Source: JAJDYQ01 sp942491945 (GTDB lineage: Bacteria > Pseudomonadota > Gammaproteobacteria > JAJDYQ01). Taken from it: 12,022 bases of DNA. Made by a program: the position numbers and the translations under genes. The notes under the pieces were generated by a model. The model did no database searches, was not told the origin of the DNA, and worked only from the letters and a program-made list of their open reading frames with translations. The stretch spans positions 1-12,022 of the forward strand of contig CALODD010000088.1 of assembly GCA_942491945.1 (NCBI GenBank), written 5' to 3'. This document shows positions 1 to 6,875 of this stretch, in pieces. The number at the start of each line of letters is the position of its first letter. Within the stretch, counting starts at the first letter, position 1.

Positions 1-334
1 TCTCATGCCGCACATCGTTTAACTGCCCGCTCATATTCACCATATGATGGTTTATTGAAGGCATGTTGTGTAAGTCATTTCTCATATCATCCATATACTC
101 AGTCATGGTAATCATTTGATTCGACATCACCTTAATTTGAGTGTTGAGCGAATTCACCAGATAAAACAGCACCAGACCTAGCAACATCACCAGCGCCATC
201 GTAAATCGAGTGATATAAGTGGTTCTCCTGCCAATGCGAATACTGATCTCCTCCCGTACTCGCATTGCGTCATAAAACTCGCTAATTGATTTTTCAACAC
301 GCTCCATCACCTCATCATTTTTTCTGGCTGGCAT
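1..334 (-). CDS. Single-pass membrane protein with Met-rich coiled coil, N-terminal part (cut by window edge)
   Basis: I do not recognise this protein. The frame is open from an ATG at 334 to the window edge (111 codons) and begins MPARKNDEVMERV. A Shine-Dalgarno-like AAGGGA lies just upstream on the minus strand, and an in-frame stop further upstream limits the start. Residues 1-43 are charged, with an Arg-rich stretch (RIGRR, 33-37) just before one hydrophobic segment at about 44-63, so the N-terminus should be cytoplasmic and the rest periplasmic. After the membrane segment, Met70, 74, 77, 81, 84, Leu88, Met91 and Met98 follow an alternating 4-3 spacing, as in the core of a coiled coil. 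This suggests an oligomeric membrane-anchored coil. It is divergently oriented to the glutaredoxin gene. The C-terminus and function are unknown. Confidence 0.72.
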   Translation of the reverse strand, partial: MPARKNDEVMERVEKSISEFYDAMRVREEISIRIGRRTTYITRFTMALVMLLGLVLFYLVNSLNTQIKVMSNQMITMTEYMDDMRNDLHNMPSINHHMVNMSGQLNDVRHE

Positions 335-442
335 ATGATCCCTTGTTTTATCAGTCGTTTATTGTTTATCCAAAGATAGTTCATAGCTGCACGCTTTTCC
401 TCCGAGTAGTAATTAATCAACAAATATTCATGGATCTACAAG

Positions 443-471
443 GTGACAATTCTGTACTTTCATTTTAAAGT
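443..471 (+). promoter_or_regulatory. Putative sigma-70 promoter for the glutaredoxin unit
   Basis: GTGACA (443-448) matches five of six bases of the -35 consensus. TAAAGT (466-471) matches four of six bases of the -10 consensus. The spacer is 17 bases. Transcription would start near 478, giving a very short leader that still includes the ribosome binding site at 481-486. This is inferred by eye only. Confidence 0.35.
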
Positions 472-480
472 CAGGGCAAA

Positions 481-486
481 GGAGGA
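481..486 (+). promoter_or_regulatory. Strong Shine-Dalgarno that fixes the glutaredoxin start
   Basis: GGAGGA sits four bases before the ATG at 491. The frame is open further upstream to an ATG at 443, but only the 491 start has a ribosome binding site and gives the usual glutaredoxin N-terminus, a beta strand directly ahead of the CPxC motif. Confidence 0.75.
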
Positions 487-490
487 ATGG

Positions 491-748
491 ATGGCTCGCG
501 TTACAATTTATTCGACAGGTACCTGCCCGATTTGCGATAAGACAAAAACATTACTGCAAAAATGGGCGATTGATTACGATGAAATACGACTGGATCAGGA
601 TCGATCCAAACATCGTGAATTTTCGGAACTAACTAATGGCGCGCGTACCGTGCCACAGCTTGCCATTGATGGTGAGTGGATCGGTGGTTTCAATGAACTC
701 ACCGAAATGCACATGGAAGGCGAACTTGATTCACTAATGTCACCTTAG
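491..748 (+). CDS. grxC: Glutaredoxin (GrxC/glutaredoxin 3-like)
   Basis: This is a small cytoplasmic thiol-disulfide oxidoreductase that uses glutathione to reduce protein disulfides or remove glutathione from proteins. The 85-residue length and thioredoxin-like layout fit glutaredoxin 3: beta strand VTIYST (4-9), active site C12-P-I-C15, cis-proline loop T53-V54-P55, and the glutathione-binding GG at 65-66 in IGGFNEL. The active site is CPIC rather than the common CPYC. Both cysteines are present, so a dithiol mechanism is expected. The start at 491 is chosen for its GGAGGA ribosome binding site. Eight bases separate it from the next gene, whose ribosome binding site overlaps this stop codon, so the two are probably co-transcribed and translationally linked. 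The class is secure; the grxC symbol is by similarity only. Confidence 0.93.
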   Translation: MARVTIYSTGTCPICDKTKTLLQKWAIDYDEIRLDQDRSKHREFSELTNGARTVPQLAIDGEWIGGFNELTEMHMEGELDSLMSP

Positions 749-756
749 GAGGAAAC

Positions 757-1542
757 ATGAAAACACTGCACCATATTGTCATAGCCGCATTACTGCTGTC
801 GTTCAGCGGCGTACTGTCTGCCAAAGTTGTCAACGAAACTGTCACGTATAAAGATGGAGATACCCAGCTCAAGGGGGAAATTTACTATGACGACGCAATC
901 GAAGGTAAGCGTCCCGGTATTCTTGTTATCCACGAATGGTGGGGGTTAAACGATTACGCTAAAAAACGAGCCACAATGCTCGCTGAGATGGGCTATGTCG
1001 CATTTGCAGCTGATATGTATGGTGAAAATAAAGTAACTAGCCATGCAAAAGATGCGAAGGGCTGGATGAAGCAAATCACATCGAATGTCGATGCCTGGCA
1101 GAAGCGAGCCAATCTTGGGCTCGATGTATTAAAAAACCATAAATTTACCGATGCCGCCAATACAGCTGCTGTTGGTTATTGCTTCGGTGGTGCTACTGCC
1201 ATGCAAATGGCCTATGCGGGTAGCGCAGTCAATGGCGTAGTCAGCTTCCATGGCTCACTCCCCCCTGCGAATGAGTCACAGGCTAAAGCCATTAATACCG
1301 AGATTATGATCGCACATGGCAACGCTGACCCCTTCGTACCCGATGAAAAGGTATCGAAGTTTAAGGCTGCGTTAGATAATGCCGACGTGAAATACGATTT
1401 CCATGGATATGATGGTGCTAAACACGCTTTTACTAATCCGGGTGCGAGCGAGTACGGAATCGGAGCGCTGGCTTACGATGAAAACGCGGACACGCAATCC
1501 TGGAATGAAATGCAGTCTTTCTTCAAGAAAATATTCAAGTAA
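757..1542 (+). CDS. Exported dienelactone hydrolase family protein
   Basis: This is an alpha/beta hydrolase of the dienelactone hydrolase (carboxymethylenebutenolidase) family, 261 residues. An N-terminal signal peptide (Lys2, hydrophobic stretch about 7-20, likely cleavage after VLSA at 22) points to the periplasm. The family's Cys-Asp-His triad is visible: Cys142 in GYCFGG, Asp191 in HGNADP and His223 in KHAF. Glu60 in HEWWG corresponds to the glutamate that tunes the nucleophile in classical enzymes. Known family members hydrolyse cyclic dienelactones from chlorocatechol breakdown, but exported homologues occur widely without that pathway and no pathway genes are nearby, so the substrate is unknown. 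AGGAGGA at 747-753 overlaps the glutaredoxin stop. A hairpin follows the gene. Confidence 0.9.
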   Translation: MKTLHHIVIAALLLSFSGVLSAKVVNETVTYKDGDTQLKGEIYYDDAIEGKRPGILVIHEWWGLNDYAKKRATMLAEMGYVAFAADMYGENKVTSHAKDAKGWMKQITSNVDAWQKRANLGLDVLKNHKFTDAANTAAVGYCFGGATAMQMAYAGSAVNGVVSFHGSLPPANESQAKAINTEIMIAHGNADPFVPDEKVSKFKAALDNADVKYDFHGYDGAKHAFTNPGASEYGIGALAYDENADTQSWNEMQSFFKKIFK

Positions 1543-1548
1543 CAAAGC

Positions 1549-1568
1549 GGCGGCCCTTCGGGGTCGCC
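1549..1568. terminator. UUCG-capped GC hairpin between convergent genes
   Basis: The eight-pair stem GGCGGCCC / GGGTCGCC contains one G-U pair and is closed by a TTCG tetraloop (1557-1560). It starts six bases after the hydrolase stop and ends 14 bases before the orn stop. The T-rich stretch after it (TATTTGTAT) is weak, and no clear T-tract is seen on the other strand. It could end transcription from both sides, or mainly stabilise 3' ends. Confidence 0.65.
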
Positions 1569-1582
1569 TATTTGTATCTCAG

Positions 1583-2131
1583 CTACTTCAGACGTAAAAA
1601 ATTCTGACGGTAGTACACCATCTCCGCGATAGACTCACGAATATCATCCATCGCCAGATGTGTACCCTTTTTATCGAAGCCTTTTAGAAGCTCTGGCCGC
1701 CAGCGACTCGCTAGCTCCTTAAGACTACTAACATCAAGGTTCCTGTAATGGAAAAAGGCCTCTAATTCCGGCATTAAGCGTGCGAGAAAGCGGCGATCCT
1801 GACAAATACTATTCCCGCACATTGGTGAGGCACCTTGTGCCACGTATTTTTTCAGAAACTCAATCGTATCCTGTTCCGCCTGCTCTGCAGTAATCGTGCT
1901 TTTCCTGATACGCTCTACTAGCCCGGATTTTGTATGCTGCGTGGTATTCCAGTCATCCATACCATCCAGAGCTTTCTTAGGCGTCTGAATCGCATGAACA
2001 GGGCCCTCGGCCAGTATATTCAGATGCTTGTCGGTGACAACGGTAGCTATTTCAATGATCAGATCGTTAAACGTATCCAGACCTGTCATTTCCAGATCGA
2101 TCCAGATCAGGTTCTCCGAGTGAACCGCCAT
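1583..2131 (-). CDS. orn: Oligoribonuclease
   Basis: This is a 3'-5' exoribonuclease that degrades very short RNAs to mononucleotides, including pGpG from c-di-GMP breakdown; it is essential in several gammaproteobacteria. The 182-residue length is typical. All five DEDDh catalytic residues are present at positions I recall for E. coli Orn: Asp12 and Glu14 in IDLEMTGLD, Asp112 in CQDRRF, and His158 and Asp163 in HLAMDD. The start at 2131 has an AAGGA ribosome binding site six bases upstream on the minus strand. It diverges from the M48 protease/cytochrome/rsgA cluster with a 98-base gap. In E. coli orn is likewise divergent from rsgA, but with nothing in between. It converges on the hydrolase gene across the hairpin. 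Confidence 0.97.
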   Translation of the reverse strand: MAVHSENLIWIDLEMTGLDTFNDLIIEIATVVTDKHLNILAEGPVHAIQTPKKALDGMDDWNTTQHTKSGLVERIRKSTITAEQAEQDTIEFLKKYVAQGASPMCGNSICQDRRFLARLMPELEAFFHYRNLDVSSLKELASRWRPELLKGFDKKGTHLAMDDIRESIAEMVYYRQNFLRLK

Positions 2132-2229
2132 AAGGAGTCCTTTTCTTGATAATGGTAGAATGCCCCATACCTTAACATTTCTACTAACGTTAAACCTGAG
2201 AAATACAACTTCAACTTGTCAGAAACAAT

Positions 2230-3477
2230 ATGATCGAATTCAATATTATTAGCTGGTTAGTCCTTGCCGCTCTCGCGCTAGGACTCGCAGTACAGGTATG
2301 GCTTGCCATGCGCCATATCTCTTATATTAACAAGCATCGTGAAAGTGTCCCCGCGGCCTTTGCGGGAAAGATTCCACTCGATGCCCACCAGAAAGGCGCC
2401 GATTACAGCATGACCAAAACACGCATCGGTACGGTGGGAACATTTATCGGCGCAGCTTTACTCCTCCTCTGGACGTTTGCGGGTGGGCTGGAGTGGCTCG
2501 ACCAGTACTGGCGCGGCATGGGCTGGGAACCTTTGTATACCGGCACAGCGCTTATTTTATCTTTTATGTTAATCGGTACCTTGCTTGATATCCCGTTAAG
2601 CCTATATTCCATATTCGTTATCGAAGAACGTTTCGGTTTCAATAAGATGACAGGCAAGCTTTTTATAATCGATATGTTCAAGGGACTAGCTCTGGCACTC
2701 ATATTGGGAACACCTTTAATCATGGCGGTTCTGTGGCTGATGGAGAAATCTGGCTCGCAGTGGTGGCCCTATGTCTGGCTGGTCTGGATGGGGTTTAGTC
2801 TACTCATGATGTGGGCTTATCCTAAATTTATCGCGCCTTTGTTTAACAAGTTTCAGCTGCTTGAAGATGGCGACCTGAAAGATCGAATTAATAGTTTACT
2901 AAAGCGTTGTGGCTTTTCATCTAATGGCATTTTTGTCATGGATGGTTCAAAGCGCTCTGGTCACGGCAATGCCTATTTCACCGGGTTTGGTGCGAATAAG
3001 CGTATTGTGTTTTTCGACACGCTGATCAACAGCCTGTCAGTCGATGAGACAGAAGCCGTGCTTGCGCATGAATTAGGGCATTTCAAGCGTAATCACATTA
3101 AGAAAGGCGTTGCGCTAATGGCGGCTATGAGTCTGGCCGGCCTGGCCCTACTGGGATGGCTGATTGAAAACCCAGCTTTCTATACCGGGCTTGGAATTTC
3201 CAGTTCTTCCACCTATATGGGTTTATTGTTGTTCATGCTGGTGAGCCCATTGTTCACCTTTTTCATCTCGCCATTGTTTTCGGCATTTTCACGTAAGAAT
3301 GAATTCGAGGCCGATGACTACGCAAAGCAGCAAGCTAATGCCAGTGATTTGGTCACCGCACTGGTTAAGATGTATGAAGAAAACGCCAGTACTCTCACAC
3401 CTGATCCGCTACACTCAGCTTTTTATGATTCACACCCGCCGGCTCCGGTAAGAATCGCCCGTCTATTAGAGGCTTAA
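2230..3477 (+). CDS. M48 family metallopeptidase, Ste24/CAAX-protease-1-like membrane protease
   Basis: This is a zinc metalloprotease embedded in the inner membrane, 415 residues. The zinc-binding HExxH is H280-E-L-G-H284. The third ligand is probably Glu358 in NEFEADDYA, the family's ExxAD-type motif. Hydrophobic segments lie at roughly 4-27, 67-88, 103-130, 148-171, 178-200, 293-313 and 328-350, matching the seven-helix Ste24 fold. Eukaryotic Ste24 trims prenylated proteins, but bacteria lack that prenylation, so the substrate here is unknown; membrane-protein quality control is a reasonable guess. The 2230 start is kept because the next Met (residue 27) would delete the first helix, although no good ribosome binding site is visible. 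The cytochrome gene follows three bases after the stop, implying an operon. Confidence 0.92.
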   Translation: MIEFNIISWLVLAALALGLAVQVWLAMRHISYINKHRESVPAAFAGKIPLDAHQKGADYSMTKTRIGTVGTFIGAALLLLWTFAGGLEWLDQYWRGMGWEPLYTGTALILSFMLIGTLLDIPLSLYSIFVIEERFGFNKMTGKLFIIDMFKGLALALILGTPLIMAVLWLMEKSGSQWWPYVWLVWMGFSLLMMWAYPKFIAPLFNKFQLLEDGDLKDRINSLLKRCGFSSNGIFVMDGSKRSGHGNAYFTGFGANKRIVFFDTLINSLSVDETEAVLAHELGHFKRNHIKKGVALMAAMSLAGLALLGWLIENPAFYTGLGISSSSTYMGLLLFMLVSPLFTFFISPLFSAFSRKNEFEADDYAKQQANASDLVTALVKMYEENASTLTPDPLHSAFYDSHPPAPVRIARLLEA

Positions 3478-3480
3478 ATC

Positions 3481-3756
3481 ATGAAAATACGAAATATATT
3501 GTTCTCCGTTGTCCTGATAACTTCTGGTCTATATTCCTCCCAGATTTTTGCCGATGCGGGTAAAACCATTTATGACAAAAGCTGTACAGGCTGCCACGAC
3601 ACCAGTGTATTTACGCGGGCAGATCGGAAGGTAAAAGACCTGGACAAACTGCGAAGCCGAGTACGTCAATGTAGCTTCGCTATCGAGAGTAAGTGGTTTG
3701 ATGACGATATTGAGGCGGTCACTCAATACCTGAACAACAGCTTTTACAAATTCTAA
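3481..3756 (+). CDS. Small exported monohaem cytochrome c
   Basis: This is a 91-residue periplasmic c-type cytochrome. A signal peptide (1-24, probable cleavage after QIFA) leads to a mature protein of about 67 residues with one haem site, C35-T-G-C-H39. His39 is the proximal ligand. The mature part contains no methionine and no other histidine, so the usual sixth ligand is missing. A third cysteine, Cys64 in RVRQCSF, is the notable extra residue. I recall similar short proteins with a QC...W motif and a YLN..YYKF-like ending (here YLNNSFYKF) from gammaproteobacteria, but no assigned role. AGAGG at 3468-3472, inside the end of the protease gene, is the likely ribosome binding site. rsgA follows six bases after the stop. 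Confidence 0.9.
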   Translation: MKIRNILFSVVLITSGLYSSQIFADAGKTIYDKSCTGCHDTSVFTRADRKVKDLDKLRSRVRQCSFAIESKWFDDDIEAVTQYLNNSFYKF

Positions 3757-3762
3757 ACCCGC

Positions 3763-4731
3763 ATGGCCAAATCTCGACTGACCAAGCAGCAATCCCGTCG
3801 AATAAAGGAAAACCTCACTAACCGCCAGAACAAGTCTTCTCCTGATAACCATGACCAGCACGATGGCCTGGTCGTCGCCCATCACGGTAAGAAATTAATC
3901 GTTGAAGATAATCAGCAGCAGCGCGTGCAATGCACGGCTCGGCGAAATATTGGCGACGTGGTGTGTGGTGATAGAGTGCATTGGCAAGTCGATGGTCATG
4001 GCGGGGGCGTCATCACAACGGTTCTTTCTCGATCAAGCCTGCTAGTCAGACCGGGGTTCGCCGATAAAATCAAGCCGGTCGCAGCCAATATCACGCTGAT
4101 ATGCATAGTGATTGCGGTGGAACCAGAACCGCAGGAAGGCATGATTGATCGATATCTGGTTGCTGCTGAAAATCTCGGTATTACACCACTACTGGTATTC
4201 AATAAAGCTGATCTTCTTCCAGAGAATGAGCTCAGTAACTGGCTAGATCGCTTTTCTATCTATCAAGCGATTGGCTACGAGCTGGTCGAGACAAGCAGTA
4301 AAACGACTAATGGACTCGATACGCTATTAAATAAGCTGACAGATAATGCCTCGATCCTGGTAGGACAATCTGGTGTGGGTAAATCATCACTGATCAACAG
4401 CATTATTCCTGATTTATCGCTGAAAGTTCAGGAACTTTCGGATCATATTACTCAGGGGCAACATACGACAAGCCATTCTGAGTTATATAAGTTGCCGGAA
4501 AGCGATGGACATATCATTGATTCACCGGGGGTCAGAGATTTCCGTCTGGGACATCTGGATAAACCCGCTATTGAAAATGGCTTTGTTGAGTTTCGTCCGT
4601 ATATTGGACAGTGTAAATTTTCAGATTGCAGCCATCAGCATGAACCTGAGTGCGCGCTCCAGCAGGCTGTCGCTGATGAAGAAATATCCAGACAGCGATT
4701 AGAACGCTATCTGGATATCGTGAATAATTAA
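3763..4731 (+). CDS. rsgA: Ribosome small subunit-dependent GTPase A
   Basis: RsgA (YjeQ) is a cytoplasmic GTPase that acts in late maturation of the 30S subunit. At 322 residues the domain order is typical: a basic N-terminal tail (MAKSRLTKQQSRR), an OB fold to about residue 105, a circularly permuted GTPase and a zinc finger. The permutation is visible because G4 (N147-K-A-D150) precedes G1 (G201-Q-S-G-V-G-K-S208) and G3 (D253-S-P-G256). Zinc ligands Cys284, Cys289, His291 and Cys297 have the standard 5-2-6 spacing. The start has no clear ribosome binding site; the gene lies six bases after the cytochrome stop, so it is probably translated by coupling. It converges on argG with a one-base gap. 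Confidence 0.97.
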   Translation: MAKSRLTKQQSRRIKENLTNRQNKSSPDNHDQHDGLVVAHHGKKLIVEDNQQQRVQCTARRNIGDVVCGDRVHWQVDGHGGGVITTVLSRSSLLVRPGFADKIKPVAANITLICIVIAVEPEPQEGMIDRYLVAAENLGITPLLVFNKADLLPENELSNWLDRFSIYQAIGYELVETSSKTTNGLDTLLNKLTDNASILVGQSGVGKSSLINSIIPDLSLKVQELSDHITQGQHTTSHSELYKLPESDGHIIDSPGVRDFRLGHLDKPAIENGFVEFRPYIGQCKFSDCSHQHEPECALQQAVADEEISRQRLERYLDIVNN

Positions 4732-4732
4732 T

Positions 4733-5956
4733 CTAGCTACGGCCTTTTTGTGCTGCAATAGCTAGTCTTAGAGAGTTCAGCTTAATGAAACCCGCGGCAT
4801 CTTTCTGGTCATAACTGCCTTCGTCATCTTCAAACGTCGCAATATTTTCATCAAAAAGGCTGTCATCAGAACGACGACCAACCACTTCTATACAACCCTT
4901 GTAGAGCTTCAGGCGTACTTCACCATTTACATATGCCTGTGACTTATCGATCATTTCCTGCAACATCAGACGTTCTGGGGCCCACCAGTAACCGTTATAA
5001 ATCAGGCTCGCATAGCGCGGCATTAAGTCGTCTTTCAAATGCGCAACCTCACGATCGAGCGTGATGGATTCAATAGCACGGTGAGCTTTCAACATAATGG
5101 TGCCTCCCGGTGTTTCATAACAACCGCGAGATTTCATACCGACATAACGATTTTCAACGATATCCAGACGACCGATACCATTTTCACCGCCCAGCTGATT
5201 CAGGCGAGTTAACACTTCAGCAGGCGTCATCTGCTTGCCATCTATAGAGACAATATCGCCGGCCTTGTAACCCAGAGTGATATAGGTTGGTGCATCAGGT
5301 GCATCCTGCGGAGACACACTCCAGCGCCACATATCAGCATTTGGCTCGTTCCATGGGTCTTCAAGTTCGCCCCCCTCATAGGAAATATGAAGCAGATTGG
5401 CATCCATTGAATAGGGTGACGCTTTGCCTCGCTTCATTTCAACTGGGATGCCACGCTTTGCCGCATAACCCATCAAAGTTTCGCGTGAGGTCAGATCCCA
5501 TTCGCGCCATGGTGCGATAATTTTAATACCTGGTTTTAAGGCATACGCGCCCATTTCAAAACGCACCTGATCATTGCCCTTGCCTGTTGCGCCATGAGAA
5601 ATACCATCAGCGCCTGTATCATTAGCAATTTCAACCATGCGTTTGGCAATTAAAGGGCGAGCGATTGAAGTACCCAGTAAATACTCACCTTCGTAAATCG
5701 CGTTCGCACGAAACATGGGGTAGACATAGTCTTTAACAAACTCAGCCGTCAGGTCCTCGATATAAATTTCCTCGACACCAAGCTGCTCGGCCTTTCCCCG
5801 TGCAGCATCGACTTCTTCACCCTGACCAATATCAGCGGTAAATGTGACCACATCACAGTCATAGGTGTCCTGTAACCAGGCCAAAATTACTGATGTATCC
5901 AGGCCACCTGAATACGCCAATACGACTTTGTCCACTGAAACTGCCGCTGAAGTCAT
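4733..5956 (-). CDS. argG: Argininosuccinate synthase
   Basis: ArgG joins citrulline and aspartate using ATP to make argininosuccinate, the penultimate step of arginine synthesis in the cytoplasm. The ATP-binding PP-loop A14-Y-S-G-G-L-D-T-S22 and the substrate site around H121-G-A-T-G-K-G-N-D-Q130 are intact. I choose the start at 5956 (MTSAAVSVDK, 407 residues) because this gives the family's usual length and begins just before the first beta strand. The frame extends 16 codons further to 6004, but a promoter-like -10 overlaps that region. The gene is monocistronic in this window. It is divergent from pilB and ends one base from the rsgA stop. I see no convincing arginine-repressor operator. 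Confidence 0.97.
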   Translation of the reverse strand: MTSAAVSVDKVVLAYSGGLDTSVILAWLQDTYDCDVVTFTADIGQGEEVDAARGKAEQLGVEEIYIEDLTAEFVKDYVYPMFRANAIYEGEYLLGTSIARPLIAKRMVEIANDTGADGISHGATGKGNDQVRFEMGAYALKPGIKIIAPWREWDLTSRETLMGYAAKRGIPVEMKRGKASPYSMDANLLHISYEGGELEDPWNEPNADMWRWSVSPQDAPDAPTYITLGYKAGDIVSIDGKQMTPAEVLTRLNQLGGENGIGRLDIVENRYVGMKSRGCYETPGGTIMLKAHRAIESITLDREVAHLKDDLMPRYASLIYNGYWWAPERLMLQEMIDKSQAYVNGEVRLKLYKGCIEVVGRRSDDSLFDENIATFEDDEGSYDQKDAAGFIKLNSLRLAIAAQKGRS

Positions 5957-5987
5957 GTCTAAATTCTCAATCACTGAAAAACGGCGC

Positions 5988-6015
5988 ATTATGCCGTAGA
6001 CCAAGGTGTTTTCAC
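5988..6015 (-). promoter_or_regulatory. Putative sigma-70 promoter for argG
   Basis: Read on the minus strand, GTGAAA (6015-6010) and CATAAT (5993-5988) are separated by 16 bases and match four and five of six consensus positions. The transcript would start about 20-25 bases before the ATG at 5956. That agrees with the shorter argG start and excludes the one at 6004. Confidence 0.35.
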
Positions 6016-6124
6016 ATTGAAAATAGCGCTGAAACTCCGGGTTTTTTCTAATCTACTCTATGAAAATACCGCTAAAACTTGTCTCAAGGCATTTACGTAG
6101 GCTGCTGATTCAATTCAAAAACTG

Positions 6125-6154
6125 TTGGATTAAGCAGGCGTAATAAACTAATAT
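6125..6154 (+). promoter_or_regulatory. Weak candidate promoter for the pil operon
   Basis: TTGGAT (6125-6130) and TAATAT (6149-6154) with an 18-base spacer are a plausible but weak sigma-70 pair, about 60 bases ahead of pilB. No sigma-54 type GG-N10-GC element was seen. The rest of the 259-base argG-pilB gap holds nothing else I can identify. Confidence 0.22.
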
Positions 6155-6215
6155 TGGCCTAATCTGGAGATTTGAAGCCGAAAGCCAACTCCTCGAACGA
6201 TAACTAAGGCGAATC

Positions 6216-6860
6216 ATGGCAACGACAAATCCTACAACACAACTTGGTGGTCTACCGCGTCGACTCGTGGTCGATGGCTTGATTGATGAAGAGACTGCGC
6301 TCAAAGTCGCCGAAGACGCTAAAAAAGAAAAAGTCCCTTTTGTCACCCAACTAGTAGCTTCCAAGACACTGGATGCTACAACAATCGCAAATGCAGCATC
6401 ACAGGAATTTGGCGTCCCTGTGATGGATATCAGCGTACTGGACATTGAGAATGCGCCGGTACAACTAGTTGACGAAAAACTCATCATTCAACACCACGCA
6501 TTACCAATCTTTAAGCGTGGCAAGCGTCTTTATGTCGCAGTATCAGACCCAACTAATCTTCAAGCACTTGATGAGATTAAATTTAATACGGGCCTCAATA
6601 CTGACCTTGTACTGGTTGAGGAAGACAAACTAGCTAAAACCATCGAAGCTGCCATGTCGGCACAAGACTCACTAGAGGATATGGATCTTGATGAGGATCT
6701 GGACAATCTTGACGTAGTCGATGGCGAGGCAGATGATGATGGCTCTGTTGGTACCGGAGACGATGATGCACCTGTCGTTCGCTTCGTGAATAAAGTACTG
6801 ATGGATGCTATTAACAAGGGCGCATCAGACTTACATTTTGAACCGTACGAAAAAAGTTAA
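6216..6860 (+). CDS. pilB: PilB N-terminal fragment (214 residues)
   Basis: This is the part translated before the premature TAA. Residues about 1-145 form the type II secretion ATPase N-terminal (MshEN-like) domain, which in other PilB/MshE proteins can bind c-di-GMP: it begins with GGLPRRLVVDGLI and later contains FGVPVMDI and LPIFKRGKRLYVAVSDP. A very acidic linker follows (about 151-181, more than a dozen Asp/Glu). The second domain opens with VVRFVNKVLMDAINKGASD and breaks off in FEPYEKS. The fragment has no Walker motifs, so it cannot be an ATPase on its own. Confidence 0.75.
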   Translation: MATTNPTTQLGGLPRRLVVDGLIDEETALKVAEDAKKEKVPFVTQLVASKTLDATTIANAASQEFGVPVMDISVLDIENAPVQLVDEKLIIQHHALPIFKRGKRLYVAVSDPTNLQALDEIKFNTGLNTDLVLVEEDKLAKTIEAAMSAQDSLEDMDLDEDLDNLDVVDGEADDDGSVGTGDDDAPVVRFVNKVLMDAINKGASDLHFEPYEKS

Positions 6861-6875
6861 CGCGTACGCTTTCGT

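Noticed and set aside
286..468. Open frame of 60 codons on the plus strand
   Set aside because: It overlaps the start of the minus-strand membrane protein gene, resembles no family I know and has no ribosome binding site.
2132..2142. Palindrome AAGGAGTCCTT around the orn ribosome binding site
   Set aside because: The one-base centre cannot form an RNA hairpin loop, and AAGGA is explained as the Shine-Dalgarno sequence.
1934..2149. Open frame on the plus strand opposite orn
   Set aside because: It is antisense to a well-supported orn whose catalytic residues are all present, with no independent support.
5957..6004. Upstream argG start at 6004
   Set aside because: It adds 16 residues not typical of ArgG, and a promoter-like -10 overlaps it; the start at 5956 gives the usual length.
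6107..6119. Possible arginine-repressor box (GATTCAATTCAAA) between argG and pilB
   Set aside because: The half-sites are direct repeats rather than the palindromic TGAAT-ATTCA arrangement, and only one weak copy is seen.
6858..6860. Reassigned TAA codon (alternative genetic code) as explanation of the pilB stop
   Set aside because: TAA ends rsgA, pilC, pilD, coaE and secA at the expected protein ends, so it is a normal stop in this genome.
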